From Oryzias latipes (taxonomy: Eukaryota; Chordata; Actinopteri; Beloniformes; Adrianichthyidae): 64,000 nt of DNA. Shown here piece after piece: positions 12,401 through 23,964 of the stretch. The translations under genes were made by a program, and so were the position numbers. The stretch's first letter is position 1; every line of letters starts with the position of its first letter. A model generated the notes under the pieces. It was not told the origin of the DNA, did no database searches, and saw only the letters and a program-made list of their open reading frames with translations. Location: positions 24,839,531-24,903,530 of the forward strand of contig NC_019866.2 in assembly GCF_002234675.1 (NCBI RefSeq). Reading direction: 5' to 3'.

Positions 12401-15400
12401 ACTCTCACATTCACACATGCACGCCCACATTCACACATGCACTCTCACACGTTCACATTCACACATGCACTCTCACATTCACACATGCACGCCCACATTC
12501 ACACATGCACTCTCACACGTTCACATTCACACGTTGATGCCCACATTCACACATGCACTCTCACACGTTCACATTCACACATGCACTCTCACATTCACAC
12601 ATGCACGCCCACATTCACACATGCACACCCACATTCACACATGCACTCTCACACGTTCACATTCACACATGCACTCTCACATTCACACATGCACTCTCAC
12701 ACGTTCACATTCACACATGCACTCTCACATTCACACATGCACTCTCACACGTTCACATTCACACATGCACTCTCACATTCACACATGCACGCCCACATTC
12801 ACACATGCACGCCCACATTCACACATGCACGCTCTCACATTCACACATGCACTCTCACATTCACACATGCACGCCCACATTCACACATGCACTCTCACAC
12901 GTTCACATTCACACATGCACGCCCACATTCACACATGCACGCCCACATTCACACATGCACGCCCACATTCACACATGCACTCTCACACGTTCACATTCAC
13001 ACATGCACGCCCACATTCACACATGCACCCCCACATTCACACATGCACGCCCACATTCACACATGCACTCTCACACGTTCACATTCACACATGCACGCCC
13101 ACATTCACACATGCACGCCCACATTCACACATGCACGCCCACATTCACACATGCACTCTCACACGTTCACATTCACACATGCACGCCCACATTCACACAT
13201 GCACCCCCACATTCACACATGCACGCCCACATTCACACATGCACTCTCACACGTTCACATTCACACATGCACTCTCACATTCACACATGCACTCTCACAC
13301 GTTCACATTCACACATGCACTCTCACATTAACACATGCACGCCCACATTCACACGTGCACACCCACATTCACACCAACATCACAAAAGTTTTGCCCCATG
13401 CTCTGACTGTTCTGTCTTTCTGATTTGGATTCTGCCTGTTGTTCTGGAGTTAGATGCAGATTATAATTGGATTTGGACCTCCTCAGCTAAAAGACGTCTC
13501 TGAAAGCTTCTTTCTGGTAGATTCGTCTGGAGATTCCTTCCCTCATCTGTGAGCGTGCAACCCCTTTGACCTTGAAATTGCATTGTTTAGTGTCCACGCT
13601 GCTCCTAAGGTCTCCTCAAGCTCAACTGAGCCAATAAGCATCTTTTACTGACCAGATAAGTCTGTATCTTACTGGGGTTTTGCATTAGAGTGACACATGC
13701 CAATAGATTGAATATTTTTTAATTGAACATCCTTTTTTTTTAAAAAGCTGTTCATTTTGTTCTGTCTTAATTTCTACAAGGTTTAGAATTTCTACTTTGC
13801 TCAATCAAGTCAACTCACTGGACACAGAATATGATCTTCATCAAAGTCACAGGGCTGAATTCTAACGTCTGCATTCTCATTTTTAATTGTTTATTATGCA
13901 GAAAAACAGCAACTCAGACGTACCATCATCATGAAAAGGGAACAAATGATCAAGGAAATTAAATTAGTGGATGATGAAACAAAAGGAAAGAAAAACTAGG
14001 AAAATAAATTTGGCATCTTGAGGGGAAATATTTAAACTTTAAAAAATAAACTTTTTAATAGAAAAATTAACATTCAGATGATTTTAAATTAAAACTAAAG
14101 ACCATGGCGTACAAAAACAACAACAATTAATTGTGTCGGTGAAACCGTCCAAATGACTCACATGCTCCACCAGCTTCTCCACCTCCGTTTCGGCGGGAAA
14201 GTATTTCCGGACCTTCTGACGGACCATCTGCCTCGAATCGTCACTGAGAACTTCAGGAGTTGGGCCCTCTGAAGACGGAGATGTTGGGTCGTGGATGATG
14301 TCAGACAGACTGCTCAACACCTCACTGATCAGATCTGCAGCCGAACCAGAACCTGCCAGAACCAACCAGGGCGTGGATTTCTCCAGGGAATTTTTCACTC
14401 TCTGTGTCAGGAAATCCAGAAAGGATTAGAATTCACTCAACTGTCCTTACAACAGAGAGATGCAGCAGCTTTTCTTCTAACAAAGCAGCACACAGTCCAG
14501 TTTGAATAGTATGAAGCAAACATCATGTCCATGATACTAAATGCAGATTAAATAAATGTTTTGTGTTTTCCAGTGACTTTGTGCTTTTGGCTGCAGGTCT
14601 TCTATGGATGCTGTGTTGAGACCTGACGTTTGTTGGGCCTCAAAGGAAGACGGTTCATTAGAAAGAACATCTAAAAGTCATCTACAGAGTCTGGAAAGTG
14701 GTGGGAACTCCACAAAGTGATATGCAGCATGAGTGTGCACGTGCCGCCTCACCTGCAGCATGCAGGCGTCTCCTGCAATGAGCATGCACAGAACTGGGAT
14801 TTCAATCCCACCGCTTCCTGTTCAGGGTAAAAGGTTACAAAAATGAAACGTTAGCAGTTTCTAAATCAGTTCACACACATTCAGTGTGTGAATGTGTGCG
14901 TGCATAAGTGAAAGGGACTGTAAAGCACTTTGGGCCTTCAAGGAAGGTAGAAAATCTCTATATAAGTATACGCCAATTACCATTTAAATACAACAACAAA
15001 CCAAAAGAGCTGCAAGAAATCAAACTATGCAATATTGAATCTGAATAGGAACGGTGCATTTTGGTGCACCAGCGGCCTCTGCCAGCTCAGGATGAGCTGC
15101 ATCGTCACACGTCTCTGAAGCTTCACTCATGACACAAGCGTGTTTCATAACATCATTGTATGCAAAAGAACAAAGTGTGTTCTGTGAGACGAAAGCAGAC
15201 GCTAACACTAAGTCCCGCCTGGTTTCAAGGTCTTATCAATGGCGATGAAATTTTATGTTGATGATATTATTGGATATTTTTGAAATTCAAATAATAAAAC
15301 ATATGAAAGGATAACTTTGTGCATTTACATCTGTGCAGCACAAAATCTCCATCTTTGGGTAAACCCACAGAAAACAGACTCACCCCAGATGCCTGTGCGC

Positions 15401-18400
15401 TGATGGGAGATGTAGTCCTCCAAGTCAGCCCGAAATGCCTCCACCCCCCCCCGGCGGCCCACGCTTCCATCATCCACCAGGAGGAAGGCTTTACAGTTGT
15501 TGTCCAAATAGTTGGAGTCCAGTGACTTGTGCTGAACGTAATACCGGGCAGGAAAGCTCCCCTTCAAACGCACAACACAGCCGTCACATCACGGACGTCA
15601 CGCGTCAACAGACGCCTCCCAACCCTCCGTACCTTTGGGTTGACAAGCTGCTGCCTGTTGTTGACCATTCCCCATGGCGCCACTCCTACGGCGATCACTT
15701 TATTCTTAGATGAATTCAAAGCCCCAGCGCCGAAGTCTCTCACAGCTTCACCCACACAGCGGGAAACGCCTTCTCGGAGACCCCCGGTCAAAATCCAAGA
15801 CCCTGAATGAGACAATACAGGTTGTTATGTCACAAGCTGGGCGTGTGCTGTAAGAGGGAAAGAAAGGAGGTTCCAGTCAAAAAACCCAGCTTCACTGATC
15901 AGGAGGTGATTCAAAACTTTAAGTCTGATCCTCTTGATAACGGAAAACAGAAGAAACACAGCAAAGGATATTTTAAGAGTCTTTTAGAGAATTTTGGCCA
16001 AAACTGGTTCAACACCAGATCAGCTGTCACATACTTTACACTACATTCAAAAACCCACACTGATGTATATGGTGTTAACATGATATAGTGGTATTTTTCT
16101 GATGATTTATTAAGAAAAATCAGCTTAACAGAGGGTTTCAGCTGACAGGGCTTTACATGAATTTCGTTCAAAATTTTGGCTTGGTTGAGAATTACGCCTT
16201 TTATGAGAGTTTCATGATGTTTTTACGCAACTATTATGTAAATCAGGGGTCAGCAACGTCATGACATGAAGTAATAATTCTAAATGTTCTCTTTAACAAC
16301 CGAACCATCACCAACTATAATGTGAACTCCAACACAAAGAAATATTAAACATTTCCAATAGATCTGAAATGATATTTCATTCACAAACAGCAGGTCAAAT
16401 AACCTTAAAACATATTTTGGCATTAAGTCAAAAAAGTGCTTTCATAACAATATTGCACAAGATCAAATAGGCCAAAGTTGAAATGATATGGCACCTATGT
16501 TTGTTTCAAACCACAAGTACTGCATTTACGGTTTGTCATGCCTACAGCAAAATGATTGGATGCGTCAGAACTAAATACCATCAATACAAACTTTACAACT
16601 GTTAGCATGAAAAATGTGTATTTTGATTTATTCCTCTTTTGTGTCATTATGAGACGGGACCTGAGGAACTTCATGTAAGTTCATTCTGTCATGGGGCTTT
16701 TATTGCATGTAGAATGAAATGTTTTGACTTTTCATTAGTTTGATAATTATAGCCATATACATTTTCTGCAGTTGGACATCATTATTCATTCTTTTCACCT
16801 CCAGTAAATGGTGGTGATCAGCTGTAGTGTTTGATTTAAAACTTTTCATGGTAACATTAGTGAGAACAGAACAATCTGACTTTGCTTTGTTGTAATTTAA
16901 CAAACTGAACTAATGACTTCATAAATGTCAGCCGCTGCGGCGCCAAAACCATGACTAGAGAAACCAGCTGTGCAGTCAGAAAAACATGCAACAACTCGCA
17001 GATCCGCTTCACGCTTTTCCCACGCTCACACACACGTGCTGGCATTCCTACCACACACACACACACAAACACACACACGTGTTCATATCGCTCCGCCTGT
17101 CATCTCACTGCTACAGCTTAAAATACAGGAACCGTTTTCATGTGCAGACCTAGTTTGTTTTTTGTTTTTTTACAGTGGGCGTTAATTTAAATCGCCCATT
17201 CATGGAGGCTGACGCGGAAAGTCATTTGTTGTGTGAAACTAAAGAATAGAATAGGATAGAATAGAATAGGCTTTATTGTCTTTGTGACATGATACACCAA
17301 ACTGCAGTTCTATAGGTAAGAGTTTAAACAGAGTGGGTCTTGGAGACGTCTTGCCCCATCTTGAAACATTGGTTGTGCAGTTCAGGTAGAGAGGGGAGGG
17401 GGGGTCAGCTCATAATCTTCTGGGTTGAGTCTATGACCCTCTGGAGGACTTTCTTCAGAGCTGCTGTGCTGCTGGTGATCCACACGCCGATGCAGCCGGT
17501 CAGGAGGGACTCTAAGCGGCATCGGTGGAAGGACAGCAGGGGTCTCTGGCAGATGTTGTTGTTCCTCAGGACCCTGAAGAAGTCTCTGCTGGGCCTTTTT
17601 CAGCCGCTCAGAGGTGTTTGTGCTCCAAGTCAGACTTTTCCTGCATCTGAAGTCTGCAACCCTCTTTAAAGTTTCATTCATTTTATTGAAACACGACTGA
17701 AGCAGGTCATCCAGTGGGAGCAGCTTTAAGCAGCTCTGACCTCTTCTGAGCCCCGGCTGCCCCTTTCACATGCAGCAAACACTGTGAACCCCCGGAAGGC
17801 AAACCCATCGAGTCATTTGAACAGATCAGCTCCCAGAGGTAAAACTCCAGCCCCAGCAGTGTTTGGAGACTCCGGCTGGGTACCAGGACTGTGGCACCAG
17901 CAACCCTATGCTTGCAAGGAATCCCAAATGCAGGATTTTCTGTTCCACCATGTGCAGCAAATGCGTTTGGTCAATCTCCTTTCTGACCTCGAGGCAGACT
18001 TAAAAGTAATTCAGGTTCAGACGGGGGGTAAGCTAAGCTCCTGCAGGCTCTCACCTGTGGTCACTGCTGCCTTGACCAGTCCGTTCCGGAGGATGTCTCT
18101 CACCCATGGCTTGATCGTCTGGTGGCCTTCACCTCCCACCACCGACACCACCAGGTTGGGAGCAGGCAGGCCCCAGTGGTTGGTCAAGAGGGCGTAGACG
18201 ATCTGAGCCGCTGTGTCACAAGACAACCGCAGAAACTGGACAAGAAAAAGAGCAGCAGGTTCACTCGGTTTTTCCATTTTGTAACGTGTTTTATCTGGAC
18301 TGGTAGCTGCATTTGGAAATGTGAAGATTAAAAAACATTTTACTTGGTTTCATCAGGTCAACAAAAAGGTAACAGACGGTTTCTGCTTTGGATCAAATAG

Positions 18401-21400
18401 GTATTTTCTCTCTTTTTGCATCTTCCCTCTGTCTGCATCTCATGTGCATTTTATATATATATATATAAATAAACAATTGACTGTATATGAGTACTGGACT
18501 GAGTGGCCCTCCCCACTGGGGTTCCAAACAGGAAGTCAAAATCCCATAGACTTCAATAGAGAAACAAACAGCTGTTCCTCAGTAATTCTATTGGTCCGAA
18601 TCACCATTCTGGATCTGATACATTCTTGATAATTCTTCTTTTTTTTCATGATAGTAGACTTGTCTCTCAAGTTATTCAAGTTATAAACTGACCAATCAGC
18701 TGCCTTTAAAAACATGTGGTCTCACATCCAACATTCAAAGTGTTTGATTAACAGATTTAGTGTAGCCCTCTTTGTTGGGGGAGTGGACTTCCAACAAGTT
18801 CCCTCCTGATTGGCCAGAGTGGTTGACACAGAAATGACGAATTAAAATGAATGACCAATCATTGCTTTCTGATGTTTTTATCTTGTTCCAACACAGCGAC
18901 CGACATATCGCTGTAATATGGCGACTGAATTGACTATTTGGTTGGAGCCGGACGTTGACCCTTTTTCTATGTTTTGTGAAGCACCTTGAATTACTTTGTG
19001 TACGAATTGTGCTCTACAAATAAACTTGCCTTGCCTTGCCTTCTATGAGTGACATCACACTCACTCACTCAGTCCAGTTCTTGGATACAATCAATGATAT
19101 TAAATGAATCAAAGAAAAAAATAGAAAAATCACTAAAGACTCAGACCAGCGGGTCTGGGAGGCTCCACATGAGACTCTTTTAATAATAATAATAATAATA
19201 ATGGATTGGATTTATCTGCGCTTTTCCAGACGCTCAAAGCGCTTACATTGTGTCCATTATTCATTCACTCTTCATTCATTCTTGGTGATGGTAAACTACG
19301 GTTGTAGCCACAGCTGCCCTGGGGCAGACTGACAGAGGCGTGGCTGCCAGTTCGCGCCTCTGACCATCACCGGGACATTCATGCACATTCACACACCAGT
19401 GGAGCCACACTTTAGTCCCTCCATTCTGGCTCTTTGGCTTTGGAGTCAAATGGTGACAAAATGTATAAATAATGGGTTTGTAGTTTTTGTTGATCTGTTT
19501 TCAGTTAATAAGATTTCTTTATTTCATTCAGCCCAGAAAGGCACTTATAAATTAAATATATTATTACTATTTATGTCTAATGGTTTAGCATGTCATAACG
19601 GAGCACAAAACTTAATCTACTGTGAGAGGGGTCCATTATTAGAATAATTTCTTATTGCTAGAAACAAATAATGTGGATTCCATACCTGTGTTATGATATT
19701 TACATTGAATGGTAGAAAGAGAAAAGAATGACACAACGTCACAATGACGGAAAATTCCATGTTTGACTTTCTAGCATTTTAAATTCAAGTGAATCTGCTG
19801 CAGCAGGAGGATCTGATATGACGCATTGTGTCTTTTATTTTGAAAGGAACCTGTATGTGCTGCTGTCAAAAGTAAAAAGTTAAAATTTTTATATAGAGAA
19901 AATACTGTTATAATTCAACAGTAGAACAGATTTAAAAGCTATATTTGGCAAACGAATGGATTAATGGCCACAAAAAAGTGGAAAAAAATGTATTTTTCTA
20001 AATGCAAAAGTGTGTTTTTGTCATTGAAAAACTGCCCCAAATGACGTTTTCAGTGATAAAGGTGAATGACTCCTGACCTACAGGGATGTTCATTCAAAAA
20101 GCCGTTCATTAATAACAGAGTGGATCATGAAACATTTGTGAGCAGGTGAATGAAAACAACGTCAGGTGTGGTAACGCCCTGCTGAGTCACGGCGTGCTGT
20201 CCTGAGGTCAGACGGAGCCCTGAGGGCAGAATCTCCCCCCCGCTCTGACATTTCTGAGTGTCTGTGTGAGGAGCAGAGACTCACCAGGCTGTGCCTGCAT
20301 CCGGCTCCAGCGAACTCCACCTCCCCGAACGCATCTGTGGGCTGCTCCGATGAATGCTGCAGGCTGTCCCACTGCAGTGCAGCCGCTGCTCCACTGACAT
20401 TCGCCGCCGCCACGGGGTCGTGACCTTCCAGGGTGCTGCCACACTGACACACCCTTCCATTGCTGGAACACAAACAAAGGCACAAGCTGTTTCCCTGAAG
20501 CCCACGCCGTCTCTTCAGAGCAAAGGGTCACCTGCCACTCACCTGGAAGCGTCTGCGATGAACGTGGTGCACACTCGCTTCTTTATGACCTTGGAAATCC
20601 AGCTCTGAAAGCAGGAAGAGACTTTACCGTCATGAGAAAGTGAGACATGGACAGCACCTTCACATCCATCCAGCACTACCTCTCTGACAGCCTGGGCAAC
20701 TCCAGGCCTGGGGGGCCTCTGTGTCTGCATGTTTTCTGGATTTCATTGCCCCAGATAATCAGCTGGGGGGTTGTGGGGCCGACACACACCCAGCTGATTA
20801 CCTGGTCCAGGTGTGTCCAGGTAATCAAGCATGCCAGCTCAGGGTTTGTTGGAAAACAAGCAGGAATTCATCCCCCAGCCCCTCCCTGCTTTACAGTCAC
20901 CTTTACAAGTCGACTTTTGCTGAAATGTAACCGCCGTTCCATTCTCCCTCTCTAGTATCTGACGGGTCATTGGGGTCACACCCCATTCTGGTTCATTCTC
21001 TGCAGGACCACCACATTTGGAATGAAGAATGAACAATATGACGGCCTGGGAGAGCAGACTGTGGAGTGTCAGTGACATGCTTTTTATGTAAATGGACCCT
21101 TTTTAGAAAAAGAAAACAATTTGACTTCCAACCCGGTTTATCCTTTGGGGTCACGGGGCGGCTGGAGTCTAACCCGGGGTGGAGGCAGGGTTCACCCCGG
21201 ACATGCCCCCAGTCTGTCGCAGGACAGGAAGAAGTACATTTACATGTAAATACCTCTGACACTTCATTGTGTTATTCATTGTGTTTTAGTGCCATTTGTT
21301 ATCTGTTATCTTATGGTAATAAAGCCCTTTTCTTGTCATGGGATGCATTAAAGTTCCGTCTTCTTCTGGATGCAGTTTTCCAACCTTAAAACAGAAATTA

Positions 21401-23661
21401 CTGGCTCACTTTAAAACCTTTTCATGGTCATAATTGTATTTTTTTTATATATATGTCTCACAAAGAGGGGCAAGGTCCCTTTTAGCTGCCAGTGTTATCT
21501 AGGCCCTTTTTTATGAATCCTCCTTAACTTGTTTCAAACTAGTTTCAAAACCTGTTTTGAGGTTTTGTTTTTTTAACGATGACAGTGGTGGGGTTTGGTT
21601 TAATAAATTGGTTAAAAGGTTAAAAATCCACAGACTGCAGGTAAAGATCAGCCATTTCAGTCACGACTCTTCAAACCAAACCACACGGCTTTTGTTGCAT
21701 GAAGCTGGCAAAACTTATACTTTAAGTTTTCAGTGGCTACAGGGAATTTGTGCTTAAACTTTCACAGGAGCTCAGATTAGGATTTGGATTAGGGTTAACA
21801 GAAAGTTACACTCTTGCATTTTTTTAATGAATGTCTAAAATAAGGCTGAAGGTGTTCAAAGGCTGATGTGGTAACTTTAGTTTCCAGAACGCCATCCAGT
21901 AATGAACAGCTTCACACTCATTTTTAATGGGGTTTGTCTCATGGAGGAGCTTCATTTCATATCATATTCTTTCTGAAATATCTGAATCTCTGAGGAACAA
22001 AGATTAGCAGACGGACTCGAATGTCAGCCAAAATAATATGTTGTTGCTGTTCATCTTTTGGTAAATCCCATCAGAGATCGCCACAGCTGTCGCACAGTTA
22101 TGTCATCAGATGCTCTTCCTGACACAACCCTGTATTTTACCCGGGCTGGGGACAGGCACAGGAAGACCAAGACTTGGGCCACGTGGAAGGAAAATTCTTC
22201 TCCTTCATTTCAGAACTGGCCCCTCCCACCGTGACCACCTAAGCAAGATTTTATTAGCAGTTCAGATACGTTTATAAAGATTAAAATAGTTTTTATCAAC
22301 ACTGTAAAAACAGACCCCCAAGAAATACATAAAAATTCTTACCATTTCAAACTTTCCTTTAAATAGGAAAAAAAATGTGCCAATGTGGAAAGAAAACAGT
22401 TTTACCAAGAATTCTTATTTTCAAGAAAAAAAACTAGACGTGTTTAGTTCAGATCGTTTCGTTGTGAAAAACTGAGATAAGATTATTTTTCTTGCCAGAC
22501 AGAAAATGAAACGATTTTTCTTCAAACGAGTCTTTTTACTGTCTTAAAATTCCGTGTTGGCGGTGAAGCTTAACCAGCTGGTGAAGCACGCAGCTTAGAT
22601 CCGCTTTCTGAACGTCTCTCTGATTGAACGTGATCATTGTGGAAGTGTGACATCAGACGTGAGCGTTGAGCAACTTCTTTGGAGGGTTGATCAACCGTGG
22701 AGCCTCCACCTGTTTCCAGTTGGCAGTGAGCTCTCAGCCAATGAGGCTGGAGGTGTGTTGTTGTCAGTGTGCTTTCACATAATGGCTCGCCCATCCTCTG
22801 ATGGTCAGGCTGAACAAATATTCAGTTGGGATGGAAACAAAAACTTGGAGGTGCAGACAAAAGAATAGCTGGAATCAACAAAAGACTCTGGTTCCTGTAA
22901 ATGAAGCGATCTCTTTTTCTTGGAACTGGAGTTCTTGCCAAAATTTCATCACCACGGAGACAGAGCAGACAGGTGTGACGATGCACCCCCCCCCCCTCCA
23001 AAAAGCAGAGATAAGTGGCACCTTTGTTATTTTGATCAGTCTGTCTGACAGCCACCCACTGCGCTTAGCTTCAAACTGGTAGATCTGGATCTGGCCTGAA
23101 GCAGACCAACATTTTCCTCTGATAAGCCCCTCATGTTGGACTGTTTAGCTTTGCCATCAGCTGTAAGCAGACAAGACTGGGGAGGAGCTCAGGGGCCTTC
23201 AGGTGCACCGGTTCCTGTCTGACAGCACACGTGAAGACCCTGCACCAAGGATTAATGAAACTTGCAACAAACTCATAAACACCATTAAAAAATGGGGGAG
23301 GAGCCCCGAGGGCAGACAGTTGGAGCAAACACGCCTTAGTGCTGCCACTCAAAGAAGTTGGATGACAGACAGGAAGCTCCTCAGGCTAATTATTAAGGGG
23401 AATTAATGACAGAGACTGCTGTACAGGTGACATGTTCACCTGTGCGCATGTCACACCTCTGACAGTCACGTCATGCGTTCCTCTGTTCAGGTATCAGAGC
23501 AGCAGAAAGGAAGACAGGAATATACAGACAGACAGGAAGTCAGCCAGCTGTTTGGCAGCCTGTCACTGCACAGTCACGCGCGTGCGCGGCGCACGTACCT
23601 GGTCCCCGGCGCTGCCAGCCCTCCCGTCGACCCCCTCCCGGTCTCTGTCCGACTCCTTCAT
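485..23661 (-). CDS. trpm4: TRPM4/TRPM5-group cation channel, 5' part (N-terminus to S3)
   Basis: Family role: calcium-activated monovalent cation channel of the plasma membrane. Exons seen: 23599-23661, 20543-20604, 20285-20462, 18055-18235, 15633-15802, 15384-15561, 14753-14817, 14162-14401, 11630-11714, 11343-11461, 10960-11262, 8679-8780, 7649-7777, 7391-7520, 6829-6974, 4791-4903, 753-985, 485-600. Phases agree through the sixteenth exon. Motifs in order: [100 protein letters not shown] (pre-S1), S1 [19 protein letters not shown]2 [15 protein letters not shown]3 [18 protein letters not shown]. The four residues known to bind Ca2+ in TRPM4 (Glu and Gln of S2, Asn and Asp of S3) are all present. 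The linker exon between 4791 and 985 was not found; S4-S6, pore and C-terminus lie off the left edge. The CQCG N-terminus favours TRPM4, while parts of the core read closer to TRPM5, so the symbol is tentative. Confidence 0.93.
1450..2722. repeat. CA-rich tandem array in a trpm intron
   Basis: About 1.27 kb of degenerate tandem repeat built from ACACATGCAC, ACACGCAGAC and (CA)n blocks, with irregular units near 18-20 bp. Bases alternate purine and pyrimidine over long runs. G is scarce and T very scarce on the plus strand, so frames on both strands stay open by chance and give long Thr/His- or Cys/Val-rich ORFs that are not genes. On the transcribed (minus) strand the array is GU-rich and carries many UGCAUG hexamers. 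Confidence 0.95.
2723..4230. other. trpm intron, no gene seen
   Basis: Unique-looking intronic sequence between the CA-rich array and a small MITE fragment. The missing linker exon (between pre-S1 and S1) should lie somewhere between 986 and 4790, but no phase-compatible exon was recognised. Confidence 0.5.
4231..4488. mobile_element. Partial MITE of the TAGGSCTGCACAAT family
   Basis: It starts with TAGGCCTGCACAAT and carries several ATCGCAATAT-type blocks. The far end reads TTTTCCTCATAT, which matches in inverted form the first bases after the TIR of the copy at 9093. The outer 3' terminus is missing, so this copy is truncated. It is non-coding. Confidence 0.6.
5347..6024. mobile_element. 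hAT-type non-autonomous DNA transposon (MITE) with 8-bp TSD
   Basis: A 678-bp element. The left end is TAGGGATGGGTATCG and the right end is CGGTACCCATCCCTA, giving 15-bp inverted repeats with one mismatch. It is flanked by a perfect 8-bp direct repeat ATTATAAC at 5339-5346 and 6025-6032. An 8-bp duplication is the hallmark of the hAT superfamily. No transposase is encoded; the interior is AT-rich. It lies in the trpm intron between the exons at 4791-4903 and 6829-6974. Confidence 0.9.
9093..9497. mobile_element. MITE with TAGGGCTGCACAATAT inverted ends
   Basis: The left end TAGGGCTGCACAATAT and the right end ATATTGTGCAGGCCTA form inverted repeats around about 0.4 kb of AT-rich sequence. An 8-bp direct repeat GTGAGTAC abuts the left end (9085-9092) but not the right end. 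The matching copy lies beyond the neighbouring element, at 10840-10847. It sits in the trpm intron between exons 8679-8780 and 10960-11262. Confidence 0.7.
9490..10839. mobile_element. DNA transposon remnant with a Myb-like ORF, probably Harbinger-like
   Basis: The ends carry degenerate inverted copies of a GCGTACGCAC-rich subterminal motif: the left end reads TATAAAACTTTGCGTAGG, and the right end inverted reads TTTATAAACGTTGCGTACG. The interior holds a short Myb/SANT-like coding relic (9733-10052) but no recognisable transposase. PIF/Harbinger elements commonly carry a separate Myb-like protein, which is the reason for the assignment. The right end GGCCCCTG is followed directly by GTGAGTAC. 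Confidence 0.6.
9733..10052 (+). pseudogene. Myb/SANT-like protein relic inside the DNA transposon
   Basis: The reading starts [20 protein letters not shown] and goes on to [11 protein letters not shown]. After a frame change near 9820 it continues as [20 protein letters not shown], then [20 protein letters not shown]. The W...W spacing and the KKKWSDIK helix resemble the Myb-like domain of transposon-derived and NAIF1-type proteins. One frameshift and the short length argue for decay. It was probably the DNA-binding accessory protein of the host transposon. Confidence 0.6.
12182..13374. repeat. 20-bp minisatellite in a trpm intron
   Basis: About 1.2 kb built mainly from a 20-bp unit, CACATTCACACATGCACGCC or the variant ending GCACTCT, with an 8-bp insert CACACGTT recurring after the GCACTCT variant. 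The array has no stop codon in several frames, so long Thr/His-rich ORFs cross it by chance. It lies between the trpm exons at 11630-11714 and 14162-14401. On the transcript strand nearly every unit contains UGCAUG. Confidence 0.96.
14860..14985 (+). repeat. SINE/L2-type 3' tail remnant
   Basis: The motif order GTAAAGCACTTTGGGCC, AAAATCTCTATATAAGTATA is the conserved 3' tail shared by fish L2-type LINEs and SINEs. It is short, with no flanking duplication seen, and lies in a trpm intron. Confidence 0.6.
15803..17230. other. trpm intron, no gene seen
   Basis: AT-rich intronic sequence upstream (in transcript sense) of the exon at 15633-15802. It contains short CA runs near 17040-17075 but no recognisable exon or element. 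Confidence 0.5.
17236..17690 (-). mobile_element. Retroelement 3' remnant with (AGAAT)n tail
   Basis: It begins with AGAATAGAATAGGATAGAAT and GGCTTTATTGTC, a tail commonly seen at the 3' end of fish LINE copies inserted in reverse. It is followed by GC-rich sequence with broken coding traces in the minus direction. The family was not assigned, and no intact ORF remains. Confidence 0.45.
18474..19096. mobile_element. MITE family M1, copy 1, split by a LINE tail
   Basis: The left end is CAATTGACTGTATATGAGTA then CTGGACTGAG; the right end inverted is CATTGATTGTATCCAAGAAC then TGGACTGAG. Other copies of this family are at 23965, 24387, 30828, 57523 and 60582. All share the TGGACTGAG inverted ends and the internal block TTCCAAACAGGAAGT. 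No coding capacity. This copy is interrupted at 18972-19040 by a LINE tail. It lies in the trpm intron between exons 18055-18235 and 20285-20462. Confidence 0.8.
18972..19040 (+). mobile_element. 69-bp, extremely 5'-truncated L2-type LINE copy
   Basis: The sequence TTTTGTGAAGCACCTTGAAT through AAATAAACTTGCC(TTGCC)n is nearly identical to the 3' terminus of the LINE at 25158-27233. It is flanked by a perfect 7-bp duplication TTCTATG (18965-18971 and 19041-19047), so this is a complete, very short retrotransposition event inside MITE copy 1. Confidence 0.9.
19183..19395 (-). repeat. L2/SINE 3' remnant with (TAA)n
   Basis: An (ATA)n run is followed by GGATTGGATTTATCTGCGCT, TTTCCAGACGCTCAAAGCGC and a CTGCCCTGGGGCAGACTGAC block. 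In reverse this is the usual 3' region of a fish L2-like element ending in (TTA)n. It is a fragment with no ORF. Confidence 0.6.
20574..21537. repeat. Segmental duplication block A, copy 1
   Basis: A 964-bp block that recurs at 27631-28594 with equal length and about five differences by eye. It starts inside trpm exon 2 (31 of the exon's 62 bases plus its acceptor) and runs into intron 1. It contains a common fish repeat (CGGGGCGGCTGGAGTCTAAC). Reading frames inside it are near-identical in both copies but match no known protein. Confidence 0.95.
21538..23598. other. trpm intron 1, no gene seen
   Basis: Intronic sequence between coding exons 1 and 2. A degraded interspersed repeat lies near 22040-22190 (GAGATCGCCACAGCTGTCGC, TTTTACCCGGGCTGGGGACA). 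No other recognisable feature. Confidence 0.5.
23599..23661 (-). CDS. trpm4: trpm first coding exon with proposed start codon
   Basis: The exon reads [20 protein letters not shown] plus Gln, then a GTACGT donor. It joins in phase to exon 2 ([16 protein letters not shown]). The mammalian TRPM4 N-terminus has a similarly short lead before its SWI motif, so the ATG at 23661 was chosen. An in-frame ATG 31 codons upstream (23754) keeps the frame open and cannot be excluded. The stretch 23570-23760 is richer in CpG than its surroundings, as expected near a promoter. No TATA box was recognised. Confidence 0.7.
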
Positions 23662-23964
23662 TGCGGATTCTAAGTGTGTCCTCAGCACCTCCAGCCGATA
23701 CTCGAGTGTGGCCGTGGCGTGGGCGGAGCCACACGGGACGTCTTTCCGTCCCACCCACGGGGACCCATTCTGAGGAGTGCATGGGCGTGTGCCGCTGAGG
23801 GCAGGTGGGAGGGAGCTGTCCAGAGGAGGTGTTCGTTAGTGCTCCGCTCTTTGTCTCCACCTTAAGGAGAAGAGGAGCCCCGCAGACGGCGGGAAGACCC
23901 CTTCTCAAGATGCTCTAACCAGCTACACCTGTGGCCCCTGAACACCTTAAAGTCAGGGCCCTTA

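Noticed and set aside
12036..13503. Three Thr/His-rich ORFs of 300-430 codons on the plus strand
   Set aside because: Products of a 20-bp minisatellite; the open frames change with repeat phase and end as soon as the array ends.
20647..21389. ORFs conserved between the two duplication copies (also 27704-28446)
   Set aside because: Conservation is explained by the recent duplication; the frames overlap a common fish repeat and have no protein family.
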